A stretch of DNA of 64,000 nucleotides from CAVQXR01 sp046330455 (GTDB lineage: Bacteria; Actinomycetota; Thermoleophilia; Gaiellales; Gaiellaceae), in NCBI GenBank assembly GCA_046330455.1, contig JAXLSU010000005.1:157680-221679 (forward strand), given 5' to 3'. The position numbers and the translations under genes are program-made. The notes under the pieces were generated by a model that was given only the letters and a program-made list of their open reading frames with translations, searched no databases and was not told the DNA's origin. Positions 8,457 to 16,471 of the stretch are shown here, one piece after another. The stretch's first letter is position 1. The number at the start of each line of letters is the position of its first letter.

Positions 8457-9319
8457 GCGGGCTTGCGATCGTCGGCGGCTACGCCCTGCGCGAGGCGGTA
8501 CGCCGCCGGGCGCTCGTCGTCGTCCTGCTGCTGACCGCCGGCTTCCTGGCCCTGTACGCGCTCGCGGTCGACCGGGCCTTTCGCGAGGCCACGGTCGGCG
8601 GGCTCGCAGCGGCCGCCGCGGACGTGGGAACGGAGGTGGAGCGGGTCACGGGGCCCTTCATGTTCGGCCTCGCGATGTTCGCGACCCTGTTTCTCGGCGT
8701 GATCCTCGTCGTCTTCCTGACCCTCGGCGCCGTCCGTGGGGACGCCGAGCGGGGGCTGCTCCAGCCCCTCGTCGTCAGGCCGATCGGACGCGCGGCGTTC
8801 TTCGCCGGACGCTTCGCCGGAGCCCTCGTCGCGTCCGGGACGTACGTGCTGATCGTGTACGCCGCGACCCTCGGGATCACGAGAGCGATCGGCGGCTGGT
8901 GGCCGGATCGGCTCCTGACGCCCGTCGTCGAGCTCGTCGGTGCCGTCGGGATCATCGCGGCGCTCGCCCTGCTCGGGTCGGTGTTCCTCTCGAGCACCGC
9001 GAACGGCATCGCGGTCTTCATGGTGTTCGGCGCCGGCCTGACCGCCGGCCTGCTCGGCCAGGTCGGCGAGGCGATCGGCTCCGAGACGCTCGTGGACGTC
9101 TCCCGCATCACGTCGTGGGTGCTTCCGTTCGAGGCGCTGTACCAGGATGCGCTGTCGGCGATCACGGCCGATACAGGGGGCGTGACGCGGCTCCTGATCG
9201 ACCTGGGGCCGTTCGGGGGCGCCCAGTCCGCAGGCGCCGCTCTCTGGGTCTGGTCGGGCGTCTACACGGCATCCGTGCTGCTCGTCGGGCTCTGGGCCTT
9301 CTCCCGTAGAGACCTGTAG
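8453..9319 (+). CDS. ABC-2-type transporter permease
   Basis: Integral membrane partner of the preceding ATPase (288 aa). At least six hydrophobic segments are visible, starting with ALVVVLLLTAGFLALYALAV near residue 20, then pairs around 65-90, 120-140 and 155-180, and a last one just before the C-terminal SRRDL. The extracellular loop after segment 1 is moderately long, as in ABC-2 (NatB/CcmB-like) permeases. The GTG start overlaps the ATPase stop. Its last 58 bases overlap the 3' end of the opposite-strand dehydrogenase gene; both C-termini look natural. Confidence 0.88.
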   Translation: MSGLAIVGGYALREAVRRRALVVVLLLTAGFLALYALAVDRAFREATVGGLAAAAADVGTEVERVTGPFMFGLAMFATLFLGVILVVFLTLGAVRGDAERGLLQPLVVRPIGRAAFFAGRFAGALVASGTYVLIVYAATLGITRAIGGWWPDRLLTPVVELVGAVGIIAALALLGSVFLSSTANGIAVFMVFGAGLTAGLLGQVGEAIGSETLVDVSRITSWVLPFEALYQDALSAITADTGGVTRLLIDLGPFGGAQSAGAALWVWSGVYTASVLLVGLWAFSRRDL

Positions 9320-10152
9320 ACGACGGCGCAGTCGAGGTCGCCGTCGCCCTGTGCGACGAGCCCGTCGAAGATCGCGTGCGCGCTCCTTGCGTGAGGAAGG
9401 TCGAGCCCGAGCCGAGCCGCGAGCTCGAGCGCCAGGTCGAGGTCCTTGCGGAGCGTCCGCACCTTGCCGCCGGGGACGAAGTCGCGCTCGAGCATGCGCG
9501 CGCCCTGCTCCTGGAGGATCCGTGAGTCGGCCCAGCCGCCGCGAAGCGCCTGCTGGACGAGCCGCGGGTCGAGCCCGGACGCCTCGGCGATCGCGAGCCC
9601 CTCGGCGACCGCCACGAGGGCGAGCGCGACGATGACCTGGTTCACGACCTTCGCCGTGTGACCGGCACCGGGGCCGCCGACGTGGACGACGCTCTCGCCG
9701 AGGACTTCGAGCACCGGGCGGGCGCGCTCGAAATCGGCTGCGGAGGCCCCTGCCATGATCGCCAGCCGGCCGCTCTCGGCCCCGAGCATGCCGCCGGAGA
9801 CGGGTGCGTCGACCCAGCCGATCCCGCGGTCGGCGAGCGCAGCCGCACGCTCGGTCGTCTCGAGCGGGTTCGAGCTCCCCAGGTCGACGACGAGCTGCCC
9901 GGCGCGCAGCCGCTGCCCGATACGCTCGAGCACCTCGCCGACTGCCGGCGAGCCGGCCAGGACGAGCAGCACGATCTCCGCGCCGGCAGCCGACTCGAGA
10001 TCGGACGTGAGCGGGATGCCGTCGGTCAGCTCCGGGGCCAGGGGCGTCCGGTTCCAGCCGGTCACCGCGAACCCGGCATCGACGAGCCTCCGTGCCATGG
10101 GTCGCCCCATCAGGCCGAGGCCGATCACCGAGACGCCCGCACCGCCGCTCAC
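9262..10152 (-). CDS. NAD(P)-dependent beta-hydroxyacid dehydrogenase (3-hydroxyisobutyrate dehydrogenase family)
   Basis: Rossmann oxidoreductase of 296 aa. The dinucleotide loop is VIGLGLMGRPMA (residues 9-20). The substrate signature DAPVSGGMLGAESG is central, and the catalytic Lys is in GAGHTAKVVNQ. The C-terminal helical domain is complete. Family members oxidise 3-hydroxyisobutyrate, tartronate semialdehyde or similar compounds; glycerate metabolism is possible because a glycerate kinase is in the window, but it is not linked in position. GTG start; TAGAGT (minus strand, 10162-10167) lies nine bases upstream. Its 3' end overlaps the ABC permease gene by 58 bases. Confidence 0.88.
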   Translation of the reverse strand: MSGGAGVSVIGLGLMGRPMARRLVDAGFAVTGWNRTPLAPELTDGIPLTSDLESAAGAEIVLLVLAGSPAVGEVLERIGQRLRAGQLVVDLGSSNPLETTERAAALADRGIGWVDAPVSGGMLGAESGRLAIMAGASAADFERARPVLEVLGESVVHVGGPGAGHTAKVVNQVIVALALVAVAEGLAIAEASGLDPRLVQQALRGGWADSRILQEQGARMLERDFVPGGKVRTLRKDLDLALELAARLGLDLPHARSAHAIFDGLVAQGDGDLDCAVVYRSLREKAQSPTSSTDAV

Positions 10153-10210
10153 GACGGGGCGACTCTAACTAAGGTTCCGCGCGTCAACGATCAGGGAGGA
10201 GACCGTACCG

Positions 10211-10585
10211 ATGGAACGACAGGCGATCCAGCCGCAGGGTCTTGCCGTCCCGAAGGCCCCGTACTCCCCCGTCGTCGTCTCGGGCGATCTCGTCTACACG
10301 GCGGGCCAGGTCGGGATGGACGAGAGCGGGGCCCCTGTCTCGGACGACGTCGCCGAGCAGACACACCAGACGCTGAGAAACCTCGGCAAGTGCCTCGAGG
10401 CCGCCGGCTGCACCTATGCCGACGTGATCAAGGTGAACGCCTACCTCGCCGATCTCGCAGACGTCGCCGTCTACAACGAGATCTACCAGGAGTACTTCCG
10501 CCCACCGTTCCCGGCGCGGTCGACCGTCCAGGCGGGCCTGATCGGCTTCAAGGTCGAGATCGAGGCGGTTGCCCGCAAGCCCTGA
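10211..10585 (+). CDS. ridA: RidA family protein
   Basis: RidA/YjgF-type enamine or imine deaminase (124 aa), expected to be a cytoplasmic trimer that hydrolyses reactive 2-aminoacrylate-type intermediates. Typical features are YSPVVVSGDLVYTAGQVG, the substrate-binding Arg in PARSTVQ (about residue 107) and the near C-terminal KVEIEAVA with its conserved Glu. GGGAGGAG at 10193-10200 lies ten bases before the ATG. A threonine dehydratase, the classic source of RidA substrates, is only 1 kb away though frameshifted; that pairing is suggestive. Confidence 0.9.
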   Translation: MERQAIQPQGLAVPKAPYSPVVVSGDLVYTAGQVGMDESGAPVSDDVAEQTHQTLRNLGKCLEAAGCTYADVIKVNAYLADLADVAVYNEIYQEYFRPPFPARSTVQAGLIGFKVEIEAVARKP

Positions 10586-10594
10586 CGCCGGCGC

Positions 10595-11518
10595 TCAGTC
10601 GAGCTCGTCGGCAAGCTCGGCAAGGCGCGGAAAGGTCTCCCAGTCCCCGGTTCCCCGCAGGGCGTGCGCTGCGATCAGGTTGCCGAGACGCGCGCAGTCT
10701 CGCGGGGGCCTGCCGCCGAGCAGCCCGAACGCGAAGCCGGCTGCGAAGCCGTCTCCGGCGCCGATCTCGTCGATGACGGTCTCGAGCCGCGCCGGCGGGA
10801 CCTCGACGGCGCCTTCGTGCTCCCAGACGACGGCGCCGCGCGCGCCGATCCGCACGACCGTCTCCGCCGCACCCGCGCCCCGGATCGCTGCCCGTAGCTC
10901 GTCGAGGCCACGCGTCCCGAAGAGCACGTGACCCTCCTGCTCGCCGCAGAGGTACCAGTCGACGAGGGGGAGCACGTCGCGCTGCCGCGCCTGCGCCTCT
11001 CGCGGCGACGGCCAGAGCGCGGGGCGGTAGTTCGGATCGAAGCTGACGATCGCGCCTCGCCGCCGGGCCTCCGCGGCGGTGGCGAGCACCGTCTCGCGGG
11101 CGCTCGCGGAGAGCGCCATCGTGATCCCGGTCAGATGCACGAGGCGCACGCCCTCGAAGGCGTCGTCCGGCACGTGCCCGGGCGCCAGGAAGCTCGCTGC
11201 CGACCCGGCGCGGCGGTAGAGGACACGGCCCGTGTCACCCTCGTGCCACTTGAAGAACACCCCGGTCGGGGCGGCCGGGTCTCGCTCGACGAAGCGGAGG
11301 TCGACGCCCTCGGGCTCGAGCTGGTCGAGCAGGAAGCTGCCGAGCGGGTCGGCGCCGACGCGGGACACCCAGGTGACGCTCACCCCGAGGCGCGCCAGCG
11401 CGATCGCGAAGTTCGACTCCGCGCCGCCGATCCGCAGGCGAAACGGAGCTCCGAGCGTCAGCCCTCCCTCGACCCCGTCGAGGAGGACCATCGTCTCGCC
11501 GGCCGTCAGCACGTCCAC
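10595..11518 (-). CDS. PfkB-family sugar kinase (2-keto-3-deoxygluconate kinase-like)
   Basis: Ribokinase-fold carbohydrate kinase of 307 aa. The first PfkB signature is in GGAESNFAIALARLG (residues 31-45). The second, with the catalytic Asp, is DEIGAGDGFAAGFAFGLL near residue 255. SFDPNYRPALWP in the middle is typical of 2-keto-3-deoxygluconate kinases, so that is the best guess; fructokinase is the alternative. GTG start with TACAGT six bases upstream (minus strand, 11525-11530). The two start codons of this gene and the divergent dehydratase are only 19 bases apart. Confidence 0.85.
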   Translation of the reverse strand: MDVLTAGETMVLLDGVEGGLTLGAPFRLRIGGAESNFAIALARLGVSVTWVSRVGADPLGSFLLDQLEPEGVDLRFVERDPAAPTGVFFKWHEGDTGRVLYRRAGSAASFLAPGHVPDDAFEGVRLVHLTGITMALSASARETVLATAAEARRRGAIVSFDPNYRPALWPSPREAQARQRDVLPLVDWYLCGEQEGHVLFGTRGLDELRAAIRGAGAAETVVRIGARGAVVWEHEGAVEVPPARLETVIDEIGAGDGFAAGFAFGLLGGRPPRDCARLGNLIAAHALRGTGDWETFPRLAELADELD

Positions 11519-11523
11519 GGCCG

Positions 11524-11530
11524 TACTGTA
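11524..11530. promoter_or_regulatory. Overlapping divergent -10 boxes (TACTGTA)
   Basis: Read on the plus strand, TACTGT (11524-11529) is eight bases before the ATG at 11538. Read on the minus strand, TACAGT (11530-11525) is six bases before the GTG at 11518. The two TANNNT boxes share five base pairs, so polymerase could not occupy both at once. This implies mutually exclusive leaderless transcription of the sugar kinase and the dehydratase. Confidence 0.55.
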
Positions 11531-11537
11531 GGAGCCG

Positions 11538-12477
11538 ATGCGGGACGTGGCGCTTCCGACGCCGGACGACGTGCTCGCCGCCCGCGAGCGTCTCGACCCC
11601 TATCTCGAGGCGACGCCGCTCGTGGAGAGCCCCGCCCTGGGAGCGCTGCTGAAGCTCGAGACAGTGCAGCCGACTGGGTCGTTCAAGGTTCGCGGCGCCT
11701 TCTCCGCGCTCACGTTGCTGTCCGGGGGAGCTCCGGTCGTGGCCGCCTCGGCGGGAAACCACGGGCTCGGCGTTGCCTATGCGGCCGAGACGCTCGAGCT
11801 GCCCGCAACCGTCGTCTGCCCGTGGACGGCGTCGCCGGCCAAGCTCGCGAAGCTGCGCCGACTCCCGATCGAGCCTCCGGCTGGAGGGCGAGATGTACGA
11901 CGGCGCGGAGGCGGCCGCGCTCGAGCTCGCGCGGCAGGGTCTTCGCTACGTCTCGGCGTACAACGACCCGGCCGTGATCGCGGGCCAGGGAACGATCGCG
12001 AGCGAGCTCCTCGAGGCGCTCGAGGGCCCGCTCACGATCGTCGTGCCCGCCGGAGGCGGCGGGCTCCTCTCGGGTGTCGCGCTCTGGGCGACGCAGCGGC
12101 CGGGTGTCCGGGTCGTCGGGGTGGAGAGCTCCGCATCGCCCGCGATCCGCGCGGCGCTCACTGCCGGCGAGATCGTGCCGATCGAGGTGCTCCCCTCGCT
12201 GGCCGACGGGCTCGCCGGCAACCTCGAGCCCGGGTCGCTGACCCTCGAGCTCGTGCGTCGCCACGCGGACGACGTCGTGGTCGTCGCAGAGGAGGACGTC
12301 GCCGCGGGAATGCGGTTTCTCTGGCGTGAGCACGGCATCGTCGCCGAGGGATCCGGGGCGATCGCAGCCGGGGCGTTGCTCGCGGGCCGGATCGAGCGCA
12401 CGGGCACGACGGTGTGTCTCGTCACCGGGCGCAACGTCGCCGAGGATCTGTTCGCACGTGTCGTTGCGAGCACCTAG
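11538..12477 (+). pseudogene. Threonine/serine dehydratase-family protein, frameshifted
   Basis: PLP-dependent fold-type II enzyme, of the kind that deaminates threonine or serine. The N-terminal part has the PLP lysine in GSFKVRGA and the SAGNHGLGVA loop. The C-terminal part, in another frame, has the phosphate-binding PAGGGGLLSG loop, the GVESSASPA segment and the final TGRNV. The frame changes at 11871-11880, where the family normally reads an RLEGE-type segment; one extra base fits. Rejoined length is about 312 aa, normal for the catabolic type. No C-terminal ACT domain. The shift is either real inactivation or a sequence error. Confidence 0.75.
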
Positions 12478-12486
12478 GCTTCTCGC

Positions 12487-12831
12487 ATGGCAACCGTCCT
12501 GAACCTCTCGGAGCAGGGACCGTACGACCTGGCTCCCGGCGTCAGGATGTTCCCGCTCTTCGGCGACAACGCGATGCTGAACGTCGTTGATCTCGACCCG
12601 GGTGCCGTCGTGCCGCTGCACCGACACCCTCACGAGCAGCTCGGCATGGTGCTCTCCGGTGAGATCACGATGACGATCGACGGCGTCGACCACCGGCTCG
12701 GCCCGGACGAGGCGTACGCGATCCCTGGGGGGGTCGAGCACGGCGCCGTCGGCGGCCCCGACGGCTGCCGGGTGATCGACGTGTTCCAGCCTGTCCGCGA
12801 GGACTACCGGCGGCTCGTCGCCGGAGCCTGA
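12487..12831 (+). CDS. Cupin-domain protein
   Basis: Single-domain cupin of 114 aa. Motif 1 is PLHRHPHEQLGMVLSGEI (about residues 40-57) with two His and a Glu as metal ligands. Motif 2 is YAIPGGVEHGA (about 79-89) with the final metal His. Such proteins bind Fe, Mn or Zn and act as small dioxygenases, isomerases or sensors; nothing here points to one substrate. TAGGCT (12475-12480) is six bases before the ATG, suggesting a leaderless transcript that starts just inside the end of the dehydratase gene. The downstream methyltransferase follows after two bases and is probably co-transcribed. Confidence 0.85.
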   Translation: MATVLNLSEQGPYDLAPGVRMFPLFGDNAMLNVVDLDPGAVVPLHRHPHEQLGMVLSGEITMTIDGVDHRLGPDEAYAIPGGVEHGAVGGPDGCRVIDVFQPVREDYRRLVAGA

Positions 12832-12833
12832 CA

Positions 12834-13730
12834 GTGGGCGCGGACGCCTTCCGCGAGCTCACCGTGCGCCTCGGGAGCTCGACCGAGGCGATGGCGGCGC
12901 TCGGCGCTGCGCTACGCCTCCGGGTGAGCGGGGAGGACGCCCCGACCGAGGTGCAGGCCGCCCTCGACGAGGTCGTGGCCGCGCTCGGGCTCGAGGAGCT
13001 GCTCGCCGGAGCGAGCCCCGAGCAGCTCGCCGCCATGCTCGCACCGATCCGCGCGCTGCTCCTGCAGTCGCTCGACCTGCTGACCGACCCGGCGCGGGCC
13101 CCGGGCTGGACGTACACTGACGCCGAGCTGCTCGAGAGCCAGGGACGGAGCTCGGCGGGCTTCGCCCGGGTCATCCGCGACGTCCTGGCGCCGACGCTGC
13201 CCGGGCTCGAGGCCACGCTTGGCCGGCCGGGCGCGACCTTCGTCGACGTGGGCGTCGGGGTGGGCGGGCTCGCGATCGAGATGTGCCGTGTCTGGCCGTC
13301 GCTCCGCGTCATCGGCATCGACCCCTGGGACTACGTGCTCGCGATCGCGCGCCGCAACGTCGCGGCCGCCGGCCTCGCCGACCGGATCGAGCTCCGTCAG
13401 CTCGGGGCGGAGCAGCTCGACGACGAGTCGAGCGCCGACCTCCTCTTTCTCCCCGGCCCGTTCCTACCCCCGGCCGTGCTCGAGGCGGCGGTCGAGCGCG
13501 CATTCGCGGCGATCCGTCCCGGCGGGTGGGTGATCCTCGGCCTGTACGGCGGTGGTGGGCGCCTGGAGGACGGGCTCGCCCGGCTCCGCACGGCCCGCTC
13601 CGGAGGAGCGCTGTTCAGGGCCGACCAGGCGGAGGCGCTGCTCGCGCGGTCGGGGTTTGTCGACGTGCGCACCATGCCCGGCGGGATCGCGATTCCGGGC
13701 CTGCTCGTGGTCGGTCGCCGCTCCACCTGA
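12834..13730 (+). CDS. Class I SAM-dependent methyltransferase
   Basis: Protein of 298 aa with a helical N-terminal part (about 1-115, rich in A, L and E) and a C-terminal Rossmann methyltransferase. SAM motif I is VDVGVGVGGLAIEM (about residues 137-150), followed by VIGIDPWDYV with the acidic motif II residue. The later motifs are RPGGWVILGLYG and a C-terminal strand. The helical N-terminus recalls dimerisation domains of small-molecule O-methyltransferases. GTG start, two bases after the cupin gene, so probably one operon. The substrate is unknown. Confidence 0.8.
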   Translation: MGADAFRELTVRLGSSTEAMAALGAALRLRVSGEDAPTEVQAALDEVVAALGLEELLAGASPEQLAAMLAPIRALLLQSLDLLTDPARAPGWTYTDAELLESQGRSSAGFARVIRDVLAPTLPGLEATLGRPGATFVDVGVGVGGLAIEMCRVWPSLRVIGIDPWDYVLAIARRNVAAAGLADRIELRQLGAEQLDDESSADLLFLPGPFLPPAVLEAAVERAFAAIRPGGWVILGLYGGGGRLEDGLARLRTARSGGALFRADQAEALLARSGFVDVRTMPGGIAIPGLLVVGRRST

Positions 13731-13751
13731 GCCGGTCGTTAGGCTGTCGGC

Positions 13752-14450
13752 GTGCCGGCTCGCGTCCAGCTGTTCACGACCTGCCTCGGCGACCTGATCT
13801 TCCCGCAGGCGGTCTCGGACGCCGACCTCCTGCTGCGCGAGGCAGGCTTCGAGGTCGAGATTCCCCGGCGTCAGGTCTGCTGTGGCCAGCCGGCGTTCAA
13901 CGCCGGTCATCGCAAGGCCGCGCGCAGGGTTGCGAGGACGTTCGTGAAGGCGTTCTCGCGGGACGCTCCGATCGTCACGCCGTCGGGCTCCTGCGCGACG
14001 ATGGTCGCCCACTACCTCCCCGAGCTCGTCGGGGTCGAGCCGTACGACATCTGGGAGCTCTCGGCATTCCTCGACGACCGCGGCGCCCGGATCCCGAGAC
14101 GGAACGAGGGGCGGCGAATCGCCTACCACGACTCGTGTCACATGCTCCGCGAGCTGCACGTCCACGACCAGCCGCGCCGCCTGCTCGAGCGCTCGGGCGC
14201 CGAGGTGCTGATGCTGCCCCGCCCCGACCTGTGCTGTGGCTTCGGCGGGACGTTCTCTGTGCGCCAGCCCGAGGTGTCGGTCGCGATGGCAGACGACAAG
14301 CTGCGTGGCGCGGGCGCGATCGGCACGGACGTCCTCGTGACCGCCGACCCCGGGTGCCTCATGCAGCTCCGGGGGCGGGCGGAGCGGGCCGGAGGGCCCC
14401 GGCTCGTCCATCTCGCCACGGCGCTTGCGCGCGGCATCGACGCGGAGTGA
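13752..14450 (+). CDS. lutA: LutA-like lactate oxidation iron-sulfur protein
   Basis: First gene of a lutABC set for oxidation of L-lactate to pyruvate. The 232-aa protein has the two CCG domains of the family: CCGQPAFNAGH and SGSCATM in the first half, then DSCHMLRE, DLCCGFGGTFS and DPGCLMQL in the second. These cysteines bind an Fe-S cluster. GTG start with TAGGCT (13740-13745) six bases upstream, so the operon mRNA is probably leaderless. The next gene begins four bases after this stop. Confidence 0.93.
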   Translation: MPARVQLFTTCLGDLIFPQAVSDADLLLREAGFEVEIPRRQVCCGQPAFNAGHRKAARRVARTFVKAFSRDAPIVTPSGSCATMVAHYLPELVGVEPYDIWELSAFLDDRGARIPRRNEGRRIAYHDSCHMLRELHVHDQPRRLLERSGAEVLMLPRPDLCCGFGGTFSVRQPEVSVAMADDKLRGAGAIGTDVLVTADPGCLMQLRGRAERAGGPRLVHLATALARGIDAE

Positions 14451-14454
14451 GGTC

Positions 14455-15831
14455 GTGGCGGACCTGACCCAGCCCGCCGGGCGGTTCCGCGAGGTCGCCC
14501 GCAGGAAGCTCGACGACCCGAGGCTCCAGATCGCGATCGAGAGCTCGGTCGGGCGGTTGCGCTCGCACCGCCTCGAGGCGTGGGGCGACCTCCCGGACGT
14601 GGAAGCGGTCCGCGAGCAGGCACACGAGGTCCGCATGAAGGCGGTGCGGAACATCGACGGCTACCTCGGGCAGTTCACGGAGGCGCTCGAGGCGAGAGGC
14701 GGGCACGTGACGGTGTGTGCGACGGCCGAGGAGGCCTGCGCCTACGTCGTCGAGGTGTGCCGCCGGCACGATGCGAAGCTCGTCGCGAAGTCGAAGTCGA
14801 TGGTCTCCGAGGAGATCGGGCTCAACGGCGCGCTCGAGGCGGCAGGCGTGAGACCGGTGGAGACCGACCTCGGCGAGTACATCCTCCAGCTCGGCAACGA
14901 GCATCCCGTGCACATCGTGGCCCCGGCGATCGAGAAGACGAAGGAGCAGGTCGCCGAGCTCTTCTCGGAGGTCGAGGGCCGGGCGGTGCCGGCGGAGCTC
15001 GAGGAGCTGACGCAGTCGGCACGTCGCCAGCTTCGCAAGGTGTTCCTCGAGGCCGATGTCGGGATCACGGGTGCGAACTTCGCCGTCGCCGAGACGGGCT
15101 CGATCGTGACCGTGACGAACGAGGGCAACGGCCGGCTCGTCGCGTCGCTCCCGCGCGTCCAGATCGCGATCACGGGCATCGAGCGCCTCGTTCCGACCCT
15201 CGGCGAGCTGACGCCCCTGCTGACGCTGCTCGGGCGGAGCGGCACCGGGCAGCGCCTCACGAGCTACACCCACATCGTGACCGGCCCGCGGCGCGAGGGG
15301 GAGGAGGACGGTCCCGAGGAGCTGCACGTCGTGTTCCTCGAGAACGGGCGGCGCAACCTCATGGGCACGAAGTACGAGGAGATGCTCGCGTGCATCCGCT
15401 GCGGGGCCTGTCTCAACGTGTGCCCCGTGTACCGCAAGACGGCCGGCGAGGCGTACGGCCCGGTCTACTCCGGGCCGATGGGCGCCGTGCTCGTGCCGCT
15501 GCTCGTGCAGCTCGGGAATGCCCCGGCGCTTCCGCACGCCTCGTCGCTGTGCGGCGCTTGTACCGAGGCCTGCCCGGTGAAGATCCCGCTCCACGGGCTG
15601 TTGCTCGAGCTGCGCCGCGACCTCGCCGAGCAGGGGATCGCGTCGCGACGCGAGCGGCTCGCCTTCTCGCTCTGGTCGCTCGCCTGGTCGCGGCCGGCGA
15701 CCTACCGGCTCTCTACCTGGGCCGCGCGGCTCGGCCAGCGCTTCGCGGGCTCGGCCGGGCCCGGCAAGACCTGGGCGGCGGGCCGCGCGGTGCCGCCGCT
15801 CGCAAAGCGCCGGTTCAGGGACTGGAGATGA
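14455..15831 (+). CDS. lutB: LutB-like lactate oxidation iron-sulfur protein
   Basis: Central subunit of the lactate oxidation complex (458 aa). A long DUF162-type N-terminal domain is followed by two ferredoxin-like clusters, CIRCGACLNVCPVYRK (about residue 313) and CGACTEACPVKIP (about 365). The family C-terminal domain ends in RFRDW. The GTG at 14455 is chosen, as an earlier in-frame start would overlap lutA. Its TGA overlaps the lutC ATG (ATGA). The acceptor may be menaquinone or a cytochrome; none is encoded next to it. Confidence 0.93.
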   Translation: MADLTQPAGRFREVARRKLDDPRLQIAIESSVGRLRSHRLEAWGDLPDVEAVREQAHEVRMKAVRNIDGYLGQFTEALEARGGHVTVCATAEEACAYVVEVCRRHDAKLVAKSKSMVSEEIGLNGALEAAGVRPVETDLGEYILQLGNEHPVHIVAPAIEKTKEQVAELFSEVEGRAVPAELEELTQSARRQLRKVFLEADVGITGANFAVAETGSIVTVTNEGNGRLVASLPRVQIAITGIERLVPTLGELTPLLTLLGRSGTGQRLTSYTHIVTGPRREGEEDGPEELHVVFLENGRRNLMGTKYEEMLACIRCGACLNVCPVYRKTAGEAYGPVYSGPMGAVLVPLLVQLGNAPALPHASSLCGACTEACPVKIPLHGLLLELRRDLAEQGIASRRERLAFSLWSLAWSRPATYRLSTWAARLGQRFAGSAGPGKTWAAGRAVPPLAKRRFRDWR

Positions 15832-16232
15832 CCCACCGGCCCGCGCTCGTCGAGAAGCTCGCCGCGAACCTGAAGCAGAACGGGTTCCGGGTGCACTACC
15901 GCGTCGTGCCCGATCTCGAGAGCGCGACGGTCTCAACCGCCCTGTACGCGCTCGCCGATCCGGGCAGCGTCGTGATCGCCGCGTCCTCCGAGGAGCCCCG
16001 CTCGCGCTCGCTGCTCCCCGACGTGCACCTCACGATCGTGAGCGAGGATCGCGTGCTGGCCGACCTCGCCGAGCTGTTCGACGCGGTTGCGGGACAGCTC
16101 CCGAGCAGCCTGGCGATCGTCTCGGGCCCGAGCCGTTCCGCCGACATCGAGCAGGTGCTCGCCCTCGGCGTCCACGGCCCGGGCGAGGAGCACGTCGTGA
16201 TCGTTCCCGCGGGCGACGAGGAGCGCGCGTAA
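15828..16232 (+). CDS. lutC: LutC-like protein (DUF162/LUD domain)
   Basis: Third member of the lactate operon (134 aa). It shows the LUD fold ending SGPSRSADIEQVLALGVHGP and then HVVIVP, the hallmark of LutC/YkgG. It is shorter than the usual 200-240 residues: the family's N-terminal helical part is reduced to about 20 residues. The ATG overlaps the lutB stop (ATGA). The operon ends directly at a mosaic repeat array, which may act as terminator. Confidence 0.88.
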   Translation: MTHRPALVEKLAANLKQNGFRVHYRVVPDLESATVSTALYALADPGSVVIAASSEEPRSRSLLPDVHLTIVSEDRVLADLAELFDAVAGQLPSSLAIVSGPSRSADIEQVLALGVHGPGEEHVVIVPAGDEERA

Positions 16233-16445
16233 CGGCGGGATCTCATGCGCCCGCGCCCGCGAGTCGATCCTCGGAGGTGCAGGGCGGGTTCATCTGCCCG
16301 GAAGAGCGTGAGGGATGTCTGTCCGGGGTTCATCCGCGCAGGGGCGCGTGCGGCGATCCCCGGGTGTACCGGGGCGGGTTCATCCGCCTGGAGACACGTG
16401 AGACGATCCCGGGGCTGTGGGGCGGAATCTCATCCCGCCCGCTCT
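16233..16445. repeat. Mosaic intergenic repeat array with about 50-bp units
   Basis: The tetramer CATC recurs at 16291, 16331, 16381 and 16431, giving spacings of 40, 50 and 50 bases. Each copy is preceded by GGGTT or GAATCT and followed by related sequence containing CGTG and CGATCCC. The array opens with a palindrome around 16235-16252 and closes with one at 16419-16441 (GGGGCGGAATCTCATCCCGCCC). That closing element is nearly the same as the one at 3431-3453. The array fills the convergent gap between lutC and the exonuclease gene. No gene is seen in it. Confidence 0.75.
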
Positions 16446-16471
16446 CTCTCCGTGCGGGCCCGGCCGGGCCG

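Noticed and set aside
9262..9319. 58-bp convergent overlap, suspected frameshift at one gene's end
   Set aside because: Both the permease's last helix with SRRDL and the dehydrogenase's C-terminal segment look natural, so a true overlap is accepted.
14580..15827. Long plus-strand frame running into lutC, which could extend LutC N-terminally
   Set aside because: It is out of frame with lutB and Arg-rich without motif; the ATG at 15828 overlapping the lutB stop is the natural start.
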